64,000 nt of DNA from Stutzerimonas stutzeri. Lineage in GTDB: Bacteria > Pseudomonadota > Gammaproteobacteria > Pseudomonadales > Pseudomonadaceae. The DNA lies in assembly GCF_018138085.1 (NCBI RefSeq), contig NZ_CP073105.1, positions 620,001-684,000 of the forward strand, read 5' to 3'. The translations under genes were made by a program, and so were the position numbers. Position 1 is the stretch's first letter; each line of letters begins with the position of its first letter. Shown in pieces: positions 29,626-39,494 of the stretch. A model generated the notes under the pieces. It was not told the origin of the DNA. It ran no database searches and saw nothing but the letters and a program-made list of their open reading frames with translations.

Positions 29626-32463
29626 CTATTGCTTATCGCGCTCCAGCAAGGGTTTGAGGAAGTGGCCGGTGTGCGACTGCGCCGCGGCCGCCACCTGTTC
29701 AGGCGTGCCTGTTGCGATGATCTGCCCGCCCTTGGAGCCGCCTTCCGGGCCGAGATCGACGATCCAGTCCGCGGTCTTGATCACGTCCAGGTTGTGCTCG
29801 ATGACGACCACGGTGTTTCCGTGATCACGCAACCGGTGGAGTACGTCGAGCAATTGCTGAATATCCGCGAAGTGCAATCCGGTGGTTGGCTCGTCGAGGA
29901 TATACAAGGTCTTGCCGGTATCACGCTTGGACAGTTCCCGAGACAGTTTCACCCGTTGGGCTTCGCCGCCGGAGAGCGTGGTCGCGCTCTGCCCGAGTTT
30001 GATGTAGGACAGTCCGACATCCATCAGCGTCTGCAGCTTGCGCGCCACGGCCGGAACAGGATCGAAGAACTCGCGCGCTTCCTCGATTGTCATGTCCAGC
30101 ACTTCGGTGATGCTCTTGCCCTTGTATTTCACCTCAAGCGTTTCGCGGTTGTAGCGCTTGCCCTTGCAGACGTCGCACGGTACGTAGATGTCCGGCAAGA
30201 AATGCATCTCCACCTTGATCACGCCGTCGCCCTGGCAGGCCTCGCAGCGTCCGCCTTTGACGTTGAACGAAAAGCGTCCGGGGCCATAGCCGCGTGAGCG
30301 TGCTTCCGGCACGCCGGCAAACAGTTCGCGGATCGGCGTGAACAGACCGGTGTAGGTCGCCGGATTGGAGCGCGGGGTGCGCCCGATCGGGCTCTGGTCG
30401 ATGTCGACGACCTTGTCCAGATGCTGCAACCCGTCGAACGAGTCGTGGGCTGCCACTTCCAGGGTCGTCGCACCGTTCAGTGCGGTGGCGGTGATCGGGA
30501 ACAGCGTATTGTTGATCAGCGTCGACTTGCCCGATCCCGAGACGCCGGTGATACAGGTCAGCAGTCCGACGGGGATTTCCAGATCGACGTTACGCAGATT
30601 GTTGCCGCGCGCGCCCTTGAGCTTCAGCAGCTTGGTTGCGTCACGCGGCGTGCGCTGTTCGGGGTAAAGGATCTTCACCCGGCCGGAAAGATAGCCCCCG
30701 GTCAGGGAGGCGGGGTTGTTCATGACCTCGTCCGGCGTACCTTCGGCGACGATCTGGCCGCCGTGTACACCAGCGCCGGGGCCGATATCGACGACATAGT
30801 CGGCCAGGCGAATCGCATCTTCGTCGTGCTCGACGACGATCACCGTATTGCCGATATCGCGCAGGTGGCGCAGGGTGCCGAGCAAGCGTTCGTTGTCGCG
30901 CTGATGGAGGCCAATCGAGGGCTCGTCGAGGATGTACATGACGCCGACCAGGCCAGCGCCGATCTGGCTGGCCAGGCGGATGCGCTGCGCCTCGCCTCCG
31001 GACAGGGTGTCGGCGCTGCGGTCCAGGGTCAGGTAGTCGAGGCCGACATTGACCAGGAACTGCAGGCGTTCGCAGATTTCCTTGAGAATTTTGTCGGCGA
31101 TCTCGCCCCGGCGACCAGTGAGCGTCAGTGCACCGAAGTAGTCGGTGGCGTCGCCGATGGGCAGGCCGGTAACTGCCGGCAGGGTCTTGTCGCCGACCCA
31201 GACGTGACGGGCTTCGCGGCGTAGCCGCGTGCCGCGGCATTCAGGGCAGGGCTGGGTGCTCAGGTATTTGGCCAGTTCTTCGCGCACCGAGTTGGACTCG
31301 GTTTCGCGGTAGCGGCGCTCGAGATTGGGAATGATGCCCTCGAAGGGGTGCGAGCGTTTGACGATATCGCCGCGATCGTTCAGGTAGCGGAAGTCCACGT
31401 TTTCCTTGCCGCTGCCACGCAGCACGACCTTCTGCTGTTCAGGCGGCAGCGCATCGAATGGCTCGTCCAGGCTGAAGCCGTAATGCGAGGCGAGCGAACC
31501 GAGCATCTGGAAGTAATAGACGTTGCGCCGATCCCAGCCACGGATCGCGCCTTCGGCGAGCGTCAGTTCGCCATTGACCAGGCGCTTGGCATCGAAAAAC
31601 TGTTTGACCCCAAGACCGTCGCAGGTCGGACAGGCGCCCGCAGGGTTGTTGAACGAAAACAGTTTGGGTTCGAGCTCGCTGATCGAGTGTCCGCAGATCG
31701 GGCAGGCGAAGCGGGCGGAGAAGATCATTTCCTCGCTGTCGTCGTCCTCTTCCATCGTGGCGACCAAGGCGATCCCGTCGGCGAGCTTGAGCGCCGTTTC
31801 GAAGGACTCGGCCAGACGCTGTTGCAGGTCACCGCGCACCTTGAAGCGATCCACCACCACATCGATCGAGTGCTTTTTCTGCTTGTCCAGCTTCGGCAGC
31901 TCATCGAGCTCGTAAAGCCGCCCGTTGACCCGTGCGCGGACGAAGCCCTGGGCGCGAAGCTCGTCGAACACCGCCAGGTGCTCACCCTTGCGCTCGCGGA
32001 TGACCGGCGCCAACAGCATCAGCTTCCGGCCTTCCGGCAGTGCCAGCACCTGATCGACCATCTGGCTGACCGTCTGGGCTTCGAGCGGCGCGTCGTGATC
32101 CGGGCAGCGTGGCGTGCCGACACGTGCATAAAGCAGGCGCAGGTAATCGTAGATTTCGGTAATGGTGCCGACTGTCGAGCGGGGGTTATGCGACGTCGAC
32201 TTCTGCTCGATGGAAATGGCCGGTGAGAGGCCCTCGATGGTGTCGACGTCGGGCTTTTCCATCATCGACAGGAACTGTCGCGCATAGGCAGACAGAGACT
32301 CGACGTAGCGTCGCTGGCCCTCGGCGTAGAGCGTGTCGAAGGCCAGTGAGGATTTGCCCGAGCCCGACAGGCCAGTGATCACGATCAGCTTGTCGCGCGG
32401 CAGGGTGAGGTCGATGTTCTTCAGGTTGTGGGTACGAGCTCCACGAATCAGAATCTTGTCCAA
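29626..32463 (-). CDS. uvrA: Excinuclease ABC subunit A
   Basis: UvrA is the damage-recognition ATPase of nucleotide excision repair and loads UvrB. The 945-residue product has two ABC modules: Walker [10 protein letters not shown] (31-39) and GVSGSGKST in the second half, signatures [12 protein letters not shown] and [11 protein letters not shown], and zinc-binding Cys pairs (CPIC...CPTC and CEAC...CDVC). It is convergent with katA. A -10 TATAAT lies just upstream; no LexA box was recognised. Confidence 0.98.
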   Translation of the reverse strand: MDKILIRGARTHNLKNIDLTLPRDKLIVITGLSGSGKSSLAFDTLYAEGQRRYVESLSAYARQFLSMMEKPDVDTIEGLSPAISIEQKSTSHNPRSTVGTITEIYDYLRLLYARVGTPRCPDHDAPLEAQTVSQMVDQVLALPEGRKLMLLAPVIRERKGEHLAVFDELRAQGFVRARVNGRLYELDELPKLDKQKKHSIDVVVDRFKVRGDLQQRLAESFETALKLADGIALVATMEEDDDSEEMIFSARFACPICGHSISELEPKLFSFNNPAGACPTCDGLGVKQFFDAKRLVNGELTLAEGAIRGWDRRNVYYFQMLGSLASHYGFSLDEPFDALPPEQQKVVLRGSGKENVDFRYLNDRGDIVKRSHPFEGIIPNLERRYRETESNSVREELAKYLSTQPCPECRGTRLRREARHVWVGDKTLPAVTGLPIGDATDYFGALTLTGRRGEIADKILKEICERLQFLVNVGLDYLTLDRSADTLSGGEAQRIRLASQIGAGLVGVMYILDEPSIGLHQRDNERLLGTLRHLRDIGNTVIVVEHDEDAIRLADYVVDIGPGAGVHGGQIVAEGTPDEVMNNPASLTGGYLSGRVKILYPEQRTPRDATKLLKLKGARGNNLRNVDLEIPVGLLTCITGVSGSGKSTLINNTLFPITATALNGATTLEVAAHDSFDGLQHLDKVVDIDQSPIGRTPRSNPATYTGLFTPIRELFAGVPEARSRGYGPGRFSFNVKGGRCEACQGDGVIKVEMHFLPDIYVPCDVCKGKRYNRETLEVKYKGKSITEVLDMTIEEAREFFDPVPAVARKLQTLMDVGLSYIKLGQSATTLSGGEAQRVKLSRELSKRDTGKTLYILDEPTTGLHFADIQQLLDVLHRLRDHGNTVVVIEHNLDVIKTADWIVDLGPEGGSKGGQIIATGTPEQVAAAAQSHTGHFLKPLLERDKQ

Positions 32464-32494
32464 AGCAGCCTCGCGTGGCGGGCGGAAACCCGAA

Positions 32495-32524
32495 ATTATA
32501 CGGCCAGGGGCGTCACTGCGGCAA
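32495..32524 (-). promoter_or_regulatory. uvrA promoter
   Basis: On the minus strand, TTGCCG (32524 to 32519) and a perfect TATAAT (32500 to 32495) are 18 bp apart, about 32 bases before the uvrA ATG at 32463. Confidence 0.65.
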
Positions 32525-32594
32525 AGTACCCAGCCTGTGCCGGGCAGGGGATGACTGCTAGAATCGCCGCCGGTTCATTCAAGCGAGACCCCAC

Positions 32595-33962
32595 ATGCAT
32601 GATCCCTACAGCGAGCGCATGAGTGCCGCCGAAACCCGTGCAGCCTCCGGGCTGGCCCTGGTTTTTGCGTTTCGCATGCTCGGTATGTTCATGGTACTGC
32701 CGGTGCTGGCGACCTATGGCCTTGAGCTGAAAGGGGCGACGCCGGCACTGATTGGTCTCGCTATCGGTGCCTATGGTTTGACCCAGGCCGTGCTACAAAT
32801 TCCGTTCGGGATACTCTCCGATCGTATCGGTCGGCTGCCGGTGATCTACTTCGGCTTGCTGATCTTCGCCGCCGGCGCGGCTCTGGCGGCCTCGGCCGAT
32901 TCGATCTGGGGCGTGATCGCCGGTCGGGTTTTGCAGGGCGGCGGTGCGATCTCGGCCGCCGTGATGGCCCTGCTTTCGGACCTCACCCGCGAGCAACATC
33001 GCACCAAGGCCATGGCCATGATCGGCATGAGCATCGGCGTTTCGTTCGCCGTGGCGATGGTGGTCGGGCCGCTGCTGACGCGTGCGTACGGATTGTCGGG
33101 ACTGTTCTGGACCACGGCCGGTATGGCGTTGGTGGGCATGGCGATCATTGCGACGTTGCCCCGTGCGCACCGGCATCTGCGGCATCGTGAATCCGGTGTG
33201 GCGAGGCAGGCGCTGGGCGTGACGGTGCGGCATCCCGATCTGCTGCGGCTCGATTTCAGCATCTTCGTGCTGCACGCGATCCTGATGGCGAGTTTCGTCG
33301 CGCTGCCGCTAGCGCTGGTCAACGAAGCAGGACTGCCGAAGGACGAGCACTGGTGGGTTTACCTGACGGCTCTGGTCGTCGGCTTCTTCGGCATGGTGCC
33401 TTTCATCATCTACGGCGAGAAGAAGCGCCAGATGAAGCGCGTGGTGCTCGGTGCCGTCGGCGTGTTGATAGTGGCCGAACTGTTCTTCTGGCTGTTCGGC
33501 AACCGGCTCTGGTCGCTGATTGGCGGCATGATCGTTTTCTTCGTAGCGTTCAATCTGCTGGAAGCGTCCCTGCCGTCGTTGATCAGCAAGGTTGCACCTG
33601 CGGGTGGCAAAGGCACGGCGATGGGAATCTATTCGACCTGCCAGTTCCTCGGCTCCGGCCTGGGCGGTGTGATCGGTGGCTGGTTCTACCAAGTAGGTGG
33701 GCTGGGGCTGGTGTTCGCAGGCTGTGCTGCTCTGTGCGGCCTGTGGCTGTTGGTGACCTGGGGCATGCGCGAGCCGCCTTACGTGACCGGCCTGAGGCTG
33801 CCGTTGTCGGCCGACGCCGCGTGCAACCCGACGCTGGTCGAGTGCATGCTGGCGGTTCCGGGCGTATCGGATGCCGTGGTGATCGCCGAAGAATCGGCGG
33901 CCTATGTGAAGGTCGACATGCAGGTGCTCGATCGCGCCGCACTCGATCGTCTGGTCGCCTGA
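32595..33962 (+). CDS. MFS transporter, YajR-like
   Basis: This 455-residue inner-membrane protein has about twelve hydrophobic spans and the MFS loop signature GILSDRIGRLPV after the second helix. The first helix motif ALVFAFRMLGMFMVLPVL resembles YajR. A soluble tail after about residue 385 (VSDAVVIAEESAAYVKVD) looks like the ferredoxin-like domain of YajR. It is a proton-driven exporter of unknown substrate. It corresponds in position to P. aeruginosa PA4233, between uvrA and ssb. The start could also be Met9; both lack a strong ribosome site. Confidence 0.85.
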   Translation: MHDPYSERMSAAETRAASGLALVFAFRMLGMFMVLPVLATYGLELKGATPALIGLAIGAYGLTQAVLQIPFGILSDRIGRLPVIYFGLLIFAAGAALAASADSIWGVIAGRVLQGGGAISAAVMALLSDLTREQHRTKAMAMIGMSIGVSFAVAMVVGPLLTRAYGLSGLFWTTAGMALVGMAIIATLPRAHRHLRHRESGVARQALGVTVRHPDLLRLDFSIFVLHAILMASFVALPLALVNEAGLPKDEHWWVYLTALVVGFFGMVPFIIYGEKKRQMKRVVLGAVGVLIVAELFFWLFGNRLWSLIGGMIVFFVAFNLLEASLPSLISKVAPAGGKGTAMGIYSTCQFLGSGLGGVIGGWFYQVGGLGLVFAGCAALCGLWLLVTWGMREPPYVTGLRLPLSADAACNPTLVECMLAVPGVSDAVVIAEESAAYVKVDMQVLDRAALDRLVA

Positions 33963-34019
33963 GTCCCGGTATCGGACTGGCAATACCCTCTACCGCTCCA
34001 CTGTGTGAAGTCGCGCCGG

Positions 34020-34048
34020 TTGGCCGGTCAGGGACGGTAGGGTAAGAT
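34020..34048 (+). promoter_or_regulatory. Probable ssb promoter
   Basis: TTGGCC (34020-34025) and TAAGAT (34043-34048) are 17 bp apart. A small hairpin, TCCCC-GAAC-GGGGA (34066-34079), lies in the predicted leader. No SOS box is seen. Confidence 0.5.
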
Positions 34049-34127
34049 TGACGGTCATTGGCTTTTCCCCGAACGGGGGATTCTCTCCAGAGAGCCACCT
34101 ATTCATGCTTTTACAAAGGAGTTACCC

Positions 34128-34613
34128 ATGGCCAGAGGGGTGAATAAAGTCATCTTGATCGGCAATGTCGGCGGCGACCCGGAAACCCGCTACATGCCCA
34201 ATGGCAATGCGGTGACCAACATCACGCTGGCCACTACCGACAGCTGGAAGGACAAGCAGACCGGACAGCAGCAGGAGCGCACCGAATGGCACCGCGTCGT
34301 GCTGTTCGGCAAGGTCGCCGAGATCGCCGGCGAGTACCTGCGCAAGGGCTCGCAGTGCTACATCGAAGGCCGCTTGCAGACACGCGAATGGGAAAAGGAC
34401 GGCGTCAAGCGCTACACCACCGAGGTGGTCGTGGACATGGGCGGCACCATGCAGTTGCTGGGCGGCCGTGGCGGCAGCTCGGATGACGCGCCGCGTCAGT
34501 CGCAGCCGCGCCCTCAGCGTGAACCGCAACAGTCTCGCCCGCAGTCCCAGCCGCAGCCGGCGCAGCAGCCGGCTCCGGACTACGACAGCTTCGACGACGA
34601 CATTCCGTTCTAG
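34128..34613 (+). CDS. ssb: Single-stranded DNA-binding protein
   Basis: SSB coats single-stranded DNA in replication and repair. The 161-residue protein has the OB fold (residues 1-110: [32 protein letters not shown]), a Gln/Pro-rich linker, and the acidic tip DSFDDDIPF that binds partner proteins. AAAGGAG precedes the ATG. The position beside uvrA and an MFS gene is conserved in Pseudomonas. Confidence 0.97.
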   Translation: MARGVNKVILIGNVGGDPETRYMPNGNAVTNITLATTDSWKDKQTGQQQERTEWHRVVLFGKVAEIAGEYLRKGSQCYIEGRLQTREWEKDGVKRYTTEVVVDMGGTMQLLGGRGGSSDDAPRQSQPRPQREPQQSRPQSQPQPAQQPAPDYDSFDDDIPF

Positions 34614-34623
34614 AGTTCACTCA

Positions 34624-35508
34624 ATGCGAATGCGCCTGATGCTGTTGGGCGGCGGCAATGCCCTGGGTCAGGCGCTGATCCGCCTCGGAGCCGAAGAAGA
34701 CATCGGCTTCATTGCGCCGCGCCCGCCCGATCAAGGCTGGGACGCGCCCAGCCTGACCGACTTGCTCGACGAAAGCCGTCCGGATGTGGTCATCAATCTC
34801 GCCTATTATTTCGACTGGTTCCAAAGTGGGCAGGTCGACGAGGCTGTGTTGGTCCAGCAGGAGCGTGCGGTCGAGCGCCTGGCCGAGCTTTGCCAGCATC
34901 ACCAACTGATCTTGATGCAGCCGTCGAGCTATCGCGTATTCGATGGTGCGCGTACCACCGCTTACAGCGAGAAGGACGACGTGGCGCCGCTCGATGCCCG
35001 CAGCCGCGCGCTCTGGCGATTCGAACAGAGTGTTCGTGCGCTCTGTCCGCGTCATGTTCTGCTGCGTTTCGGTTGGCTGCTGGACGACAGCGCAGACGGT
35101 CTGCTGGGACGATTTCTGCAGCGCCTCGAACACGGCGACGAGCTGTGTCTCGCCGATGACCGGCGCGGCAATCCTACGCCGGTCGAAGACGCAGCGCGGG
35201 TCGTTCTGGCCGTGCTCAAGCAACTGGATTGCCAGGCGCCGCTGTGGGGTACCTACCACTATGGCGGCCATGAGGCCTCCACCCCGCTGGTGGTGGGACA
35301 AGCACTGCTGGCCGAGGCAGCTCAGTATCGCCCGTTAAAAGTAGAGCGCCTGACGCCCGTTGCGCATGCGGCCTGTTCGGACGCGGCTGACGAGCCCCAG
35401 CATGGCGTGCTGGCCTGCAAGAAGATCTTCAATACCTTCGGCATCAAACCGCGCGCCTGGCGTGCCGGGTTGCCGAGCCTGCTGGAGCGCTATTACCGTC
35501 ATGGCTGA
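34624..35508 (+). CDS. RmlD-like sugar-nucleotide reductase family protein
   Basis: The 294-residue product belongs to the NAD(P)-binding RmlD/epimerase family. It has an N-terminal Rossmann start (MLLGGGNALGQAL, a variant of GxxGxxG), DVVINLAYY and the SSYRVFDGARTTAYSEKD block resembling the RmlD active-site region. The YxxxK catalytic pair is not clear, so activity is uncertain. The start is ATG 34624 or 34630, only 10 bp after ssb. It overlaps the next epimerase gene by 8 bases, so the two are probably coupled. Confidence 0.75.
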   Translation: MRMRLMLLGGGNALGQALIRLGAEEDIGFIAPRPPDQGWDAPSLTDLLDESRPDVVINLAYYFDWFQSGQVDEAVLVQQERAVERLAELCQHHQLILMQPSSYRVFDGARTTAYSEKDDVAPLDARSRALWRFEQSVRALCPRHVLLRFGWLLDDSADGLLGRFLQRLEHGDELCLADDRRGNPTPVEDAARVVLAVLKQLDCQAPLWGTYHYGGHEASTPLVVGQALLAEAAQYRPLKVERLTPVAHAACSDAADEPQHGVLACKKIFNTFGIKPRAWRAGLPSLLERYYRHG

Positions 35509-36430
35509 CTCACCCATCCTGATCACCGGAGGCGCGGGCTTCATCGGCTCGAATCTGGTCGATGCGCTAGGCGCCCGGGGCTACTCGGTGCGGGTGCTCG
35601 ATAACTTTTCCAGCGGCAAGCGCAGCAATTTGCCGGATGCCGATCACGTCGAAGTGCTCGAGGGCGACGTGGCGGATGCGATGATGGTGCGGCGGGCCGT
35701 TCAGGGTTGTCGGGCCGTGGTGCATCTGGCGGCCGTGGCCTCGGTGCAGGCCTCGGTCGATGACCCGATCGGCACGCATCAGAGCAATCTGATTGGCACG
35801 CTCAACCTTTGCGAGGCGATGCGCGCCGAAGGTGTGAGTCGGGTAGTGTTTGCATCAAGCGCCGCGGTTTATGGCAATAACGGAGAAGGCCAACCGATCA
35901 ACGAGGACACGCCCAAGGCACCGCTGACGCCTTATGCGGCGGACAAGCTGGCCAGTGAACATTACCTGGACTTCTACCGGCGCCAGCATGGGCTGGAACC
36001 GGTGATCTTTCGGTTCTTCAACATATTCGGGCCTCGGCAGGACCCTTCTTCGCCGTACTCCGGGGTCATCAGCATTTTCACCGAGCGCGCACGCAAGGGC
36101 CTGCCGATCACCGTTTTCGGCGATGGCGGGCAGACTCGCGATTTCCTATACGTGGGCGACCTGGTCGAGGTGTTGGTCCAGGCGCTGGAAGCGCCAGAGG
36201 TGCAGGAGGGCGCCGTCAATGTCGGCCTCAACCGCGCGACTTCGCTGAACCAGTTGCTCGAGGCTGTTGGCGAAGTGCTTGGCGGATTGCCTGAGGTGAG
36301 TCACCAGGCCCCGCGGCCGGGTGATATTCGCCACTCGCGTGCCAGCAATGGACGGCTGTTGCAGCGTTATCGTCTGCCTGACCCGCCGACCGGTATGCGC
36401 GACGGGCTGGCGAAGTTACTGGGCCTGTAG
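35501..36430 (+). CDS. NAD-dependent epimerase/dehydratase, GalE/WbpP-like
   Basis: This 309-residue short-chain dehydrogenase/reductase has ITGGAGFIGSNL (GxxGxxG) for NAD binding, FASSAAVYG with the catalytic Ser/Thr position, and YAADK (YxxxK). RFFNIFGPRQDPSSPYSGV and GQTRDFLYVGDL are typical of UDP-hexose 4-epimerases. It probably acts on a UDP-sugar for surface glycan synthesis. The ATG lies inside the end of the preceding RmlD-like gene. No glycosyltransferases are adjacent, so the end product is unknown. Confidence 0.82.
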   Translation: MADSPILITGGAGFIGSNLVDALGARGYSVRVLDNFSSGKRSNLPDADHVEVLEGDVADAMMVRRAVQGCRAVVHLAAVASVQASVDDPIGTHQSNLIGTLNLCEAMRAEGVSRVVFASSAAVYGNNGEGQPINEDTPKAPLTPYAADKLASEHYLDFYRRQHGLEPVIFRFFNIFGPRQDPSSPYSGVISIFTERARKGLPITVFGDGGQTRDFLYVGDLVEVLVQALEAPEVQEGAVNVGLNRATSLNQLLEAVGEVLGGLPEVSHQAPRPGDIRHSRASNGRLLQRYRLPDPPTGMRDGLAKLLGL

Positions 36431-36444
36431 CAAGAACCGCAAAT

Positions 36445-36470
36445 GCAAAAGGCGCCATTGGCGCCATTTG
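36445..36470. terminator. Bidirectional terminator between the epimerase and ompW genes
   Basis: GGCGCC (36451-36456) and GGCGCC (36460-36465) form a stem around ATT. TTTTGCATTT follows on the minus strand and ATTTGTT on the plus strand. It serves two convergent genes. Confidence 0.7.
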
Positions 36471-36498
36471 TTAGTCTGCGATGCGGCAGTGCTGCTGA

Positions 36499-37185
36499 TC
36501 AGAACTTGTAGCCGAGACCGACCATGTAGACGAAGGGATCGACGTCGACGTCGACCTTCACCTTGGCTCCGCCAAAGCTGGTGGTGCCGGTGGAATCAAT
36601 GTCGATATAGCGGACCTGAGCGTTGACCATCACGTTGTCGGTTAGCATGTAATCCATGCCCACTTGCGCCGCCAGGCCCCATGAGTCCTTCATGTCCAGA
36701 CCGCTGAAGCCTTTGTCCTCGGCTTCACTGCTGAGCTTGTCATCGAAGAACCAGGTGTAGTTGATACCGGCGCCCACATAAGGTTGGAACGCTGACTTGC
36801 TGTCGAGCGGGTAATAAACGACGCTCAGGGTCGGTGGCAGGTGCTTGAGTTCACCCAGTTTGCCGTTCAGGCCTGCGAACGCACCGGGCATCCCCGCTAC
36901 GCCTACGTTGTGAGTGAACGGGCTGGCGGCGAGCAGCTCGATGCCGATCTTGTCAGTCAGCATGTAAGCGAAGTTAAGGCCGAGCTGCGTGTCGCTGTCG
37001 AGGGTAGCTTTGGTTCCAGCAACGCTTGTCGACAGCGCGCCTACATAGATGTCGCCACTGTCCTCATGCGGATCAACCGTAATCGCACCAGCGCGAACGA
37101 TGACATCACCCGCCTGATGGGCCTGGGCGAAGGGAGCGGCGAGGGCCACGGCCAGCACGGAAGCGGTAAACAGGGTCTTGCGCAT
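36499..37185 (-). CDS. ompW: OmpW/OprG family outer membrane protein
   Basis: The 228-residue protein is an eight-stranded outer-membrane barrel of the OmpW family, thought to pass small hydrophobic compounds. It has a signal peptide (MRKTLFTASVLAVALAAPFAQA), the GxGINYTWFFDD segment and the C-terminal YMVGLGYKF ending in Phe, typical of barrels. I chose the ATG at 37185 for the signal peptide and the upstream GGAG. The P. aeruginosa homologue OprG is induced without oxygen by ANR; a matching site lies upstream. Confidence 0.92.
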   Translation of the reverse strand: MRKTLFTASVLAVALAAPFAQAHQAGDVIVRAGAITVDPHEDSGDIYVGALSTSVAGTKATLDSDTQLGLNFAYMLTDKIGIELLAASPFTHNVGVAGMPGAFAGLNGKLGELKHLPPTLSVVYYPLDSKSAFQPYVGAGINYTWFFDDKLSSEAEDKGFSGLDMKDSWGLAAQVGMDYMLTDNVMVNAQVRYIDIDSTGTTSFGGAKVKVDVDVDPFVYMVGLGYKF

Positions 37186-37225
37186 AATGGAACTCCATCG
37201 AGACAGGTGTGTTGCGGTTGGCGCC

Positions 37226-37266
37226 ATGTTAGGGCCCGGCGTTGCGTTGATTTTGATCCAGCTCAA
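37226..37266 (-). promoter_or_regulatory. Candidate ANR/FNR-regulated promoter of ompW
   Basis: On the minus strand TTGAG-CTGG-ATCAA (37266 to 37253) matches the ANR consensus TTGAT-N4-ATCAA at 9 of 10 positions. The -10 candidate TAACAT (37231 to 37226) puts the site centre at about -40.5, near the class II activator position. A second overlapping site, TGGAT-CAAA-ATCAA, is offset by 6 bp. Confidence 0.65.
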
Positions 37267-37308
37267 CGAAACGCCCCGCACTGCCTGGGCTGCGACGTAT
37301 TGCCCGGG

Positions 37309-37338
37309 TTGCCTTCCTTTGTGGATCTAGATGATAAT
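37309..37338 (+). promoter_or_regulatory. Promoter of the TonB2-type operon
   Basis: TTGCCT (37309-37314) and GATAAT (37333-37338) are 18 bp apart. Around the -10 lies GATGATAATGTTTCTC, a partial Fur-like sequence (about 12 of 19), too weak to claim Fur control. Confidence 0.5.
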
Positions 37339-37380
37339 GTTTCTCTTTCGAGTTTGACCTTCGTCTGCAAGGATCCATCA

Positions 37381-38151
37381 ATGCAAGCCCTTATTCCCCG
37401 CCTATTGGCGGCCGTCGTGTTGCCATGCTGCGTGCAGCTCCACGCAGCTCCGCTGGACGCCGCGCTGGACGAAAGCCAGCGACTGGCGGCTGAGGCGAAA
37501 GCCTCGCAAGCGCGTATCGAGCAGCTCGACGATGCCAGTCGGCAGATGCTCAACGACTACCGCAGTGCCGTGCAGCAGGCAGAAGCGTTGAAAGCCTATA
37601 ACGAGCAACTGACCGAACTTACCGCCGGGCAGCGCAAGGAGCTCGATGGCTTCCAGCGGCAACTGGACAGCATCGAACGCACCCAGCAGGCCGTTGCGCC
37701 GCAGATGGGGCGGATGGTCGAGGTGCTCGGAGAGTTCATTGAGGCTGACCTGCCGTTCCTCGCCGATGAGCGTGCGGATCGTCTGGCCAGCCTGCAGGAC
37801 ATGCAGGCCCGGGCGGATGTCAGCCTGGCCGAGAAGTACCGGCGGATTCTCGAGGCCTATCAGATCGAGAGTGACTACGGCAGAACGCTGGAGGCCTGGC
37901 GCGGCGAGCTGCCGGTCGAAGGCGGCAGTCGCAGCGTCGAGTTCCTGCGCCTGGGTCGCACCATGCTCTATTACCAGACCCTGGATGCCCACGAGAGCGG
38001 CTGGTGGAACCCTAAGACGCACGCCTGGGAAGTCCTGGACGGTAGCGCCCGCCGGCCGATCGGCAAAGCCATCGCCATCGCGCGTCAGCAACAGGCGCCG
38101 ACCTGGCTGGAGCTGCCAGTGAAGACCTTGGCCACGGAGGCTGCGCAATGA
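37381..38151 (+). CDS. DUF3450 family periplasmic protein
   Basis: The 256-residue product starts with a signal peptide (residues 1-23, ending LHAA). A long charged coiled coil (about 30-110) follows, then a compact helical domain with the conserved RLGRTMLYYQT segment. DUF3450 proteins commonly precede TtpC-ExbB-ExbD-TonB gene sets; their molecular role is not established, but a periplasmic partner of the energy-transducing complex is likely. The ATG follows CAAGGA. Its end overlaps the TtpC-like gene by 4 bases. Confidence 0.85.
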   Translation: MQALIPRLLAAVVLPCCVQLHAAPLDAALDESQRLAAEAKASQARIEQLDDASRQMLNDYRSAVQQAEALKAYNEQLTELTAGQRKELDGFQRQLDSIERTQQAVAPQMGRMVEVLGEFIEADLPFLADERADRLASLQDMQARADVSLAEKYRRILEAYQIESDYGRTLEAWRGELPVEGGSRSVEFLRLGRTMLYYQTLDAHESGWWNPKTHAWEVLDGSARRPIGKAIAIARQQQAPTWLELPVKTLATEAAQ

Positions 38152-39494
38152 ATCGTTTATTGACCCTGTTGCTCATTGGGCTACTGCCTGCGTTGGCCCA
38201 GGCCGCCGAGCCATTGACCCCCGAACAGCTGCTGCAGCGCATTCGCAGCGAGCGCGCCGCGGAAGTCGACGCCATGCAGGAGCGTGAGCAGGCTTTCATT
38301 CAGAACCGCAGCGAGCAAGCGCAGTTGCTGGCACAGGCGAAAGCCACACTTGAAAAACAGAAAGCCGAAGCCGAGCGTTTGAAAGCCGAGTTCGATCGCC
38401 AGGAGGCCGAGCTGACCGAGCAGGAAAAGTTGCTGGCGCAGCGGGTCGGCCATCTTGGCGAACTCTTCGGCGTGGTTCGCCAGAGTGCCGGTGATATCGC
38501 CGGGCAGTGGCAGGACAGTTTGCTCAATGCGCAATACCCGGAGCGGCTCAAGCGGCTCAAGGCGCTGGCCGAAAGCCGGACGCTGCCATCGGCCGAAGAT
38601 CTGGACGGCTTCTGGATGACACTGCTCGAAGACCTCACGGCCAGCGGACAGGTCGAGCGCGTCAAATTGCCGGTAGTGGGTGCCGACGGCCAGCGCAGTG
38701 AGCAATCGGTACTGCGTATCGGCAACTTCTCGGCGTTCACGGAAGACAATTTCCTGCGCTACGACAGCGATGCTCGTGAGCTGCTGACACCTGGTCGCCA
38801 ACCTGCCGGCATGGGAATGGTGGATGGCTATCTGAGCAGCAACGAGGCCTTGGCAACGCTGCCGATCGACCCGACTCGCGGTTCGCTGCTGGCGCAACTG
38901 CAGCGTCAGCCCCAGCTATGGGACCGTGTTCAGCAAGGCGGGCTGGTCGGCTGGGTGATTCTGGTGCTGGGTGCCATCGGCCTGTGCCTTGCCATCTGGC
39001 GCATGGTTTACCTGGCCCGTGTCGGGCGCGCGGTGAACCGGCAGACGCGTGAGCTTAGCCAGCCGCGCGATGACAACCCGCTGGGACGGATCATCGGCGT
39101 GCTGGGACCGAAGCCACAGCTTTCGGACCTCGAGACGCTGGAACTCAAGCTCGACGAGGCCATTCTGCAGGAGACGCCGCCTCTCGAGCGCGGCCAACCG
39201 CTGCTCAAGCTGCTCAGCGCCGTCGCACCCTTGCTCGGCCTGCTGGGCACGGTGACCGGGATGATCGTGACCTTCCAGGCCATCACCCAGAGTGGCGGTG
39301 GCGATTCACGGTTGATGGCCGACGGTATCTCCCAGGCGCTGGTGACCACGGTTCTCGGCCTGGTCGTGGCGATTCCGCTGCTGTTCCTGCACAGCCTTTT
39401 GGCCAGCCGCAGCAAGGCGCTGATCCAACTGCTCGAACAGCAGAGCGCCGGACTGATCGCGCTGCACCTGTCGGGGACACCGCGCCGTGACTGA
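38148..39494 (+). CDS. ttpC: TtpC-like MotA/TolQ/ExbB family protein
   Basis: The 448-residue protein has a signal-like N terminus (MNRLLTLLLIGLLPALAQA), a periplasmic coiled coil (about 25-110) and a periplasmic domain to about 260. Three membrane spans follow near 266-288, 353-377 and 396-420. The last two form the MotA/TolQ/ExbB proton-channel domain (LLGLLGTVTGMIVTFQAI). This is the layout of Vibrio TtpC, which is needed for TonB2 function. It overlaps DUF3450 upstream and exbB downstream. Confidence 0.85.
   Translation: MNRLLTLLLIGLLPALAQAAEPLTPEQLLQRIRSERAAEVDAMQEREQAFIQNRSEQAQLLAQAKATLEKQKAEAERLKAEFDRQEAELTEQEKLLAQRVGHLGELFGVVRQSAGDIAGQWQDSLLNAQYPERLKRLKALAESRTLPSAEDLDGFWMTLLEDLTASGQVERVKLPVVGADGQRSEQSVLRIGNFSAFTEDNFLRYDSDARELLTPGRQPAGMGMVDGYLSSNEALATLPIDPTRGSLLAQLQRQPQLWDRVQQGGLVGWVILVLGAIGLCLAIWRMVYLARVGRAVNRQTRELSQPRDDNPLGRIIGVLGPKPQLSDLETLELKLDEAILQETPPLERGQPLLKLLSAVAPLLGLLGTVTGMIVTFQAITQSGGGDSRLMADGISQALVTTVLGLVVAIPLLFLHSLLASRSKALIQLLEQQSAGLIALHLSGTPRRD

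Noticed and set aside
32464..32594. LexA (SOS) box before uvrA
   Set aside because: No CTGT-N8-ACAG sequence is present in the gap.
37325..37348. Fur box before the TonB2-type operon
   Set aside because: Best alignment is about 12 of 19 bases, partly explained by the -10 GATAAT.
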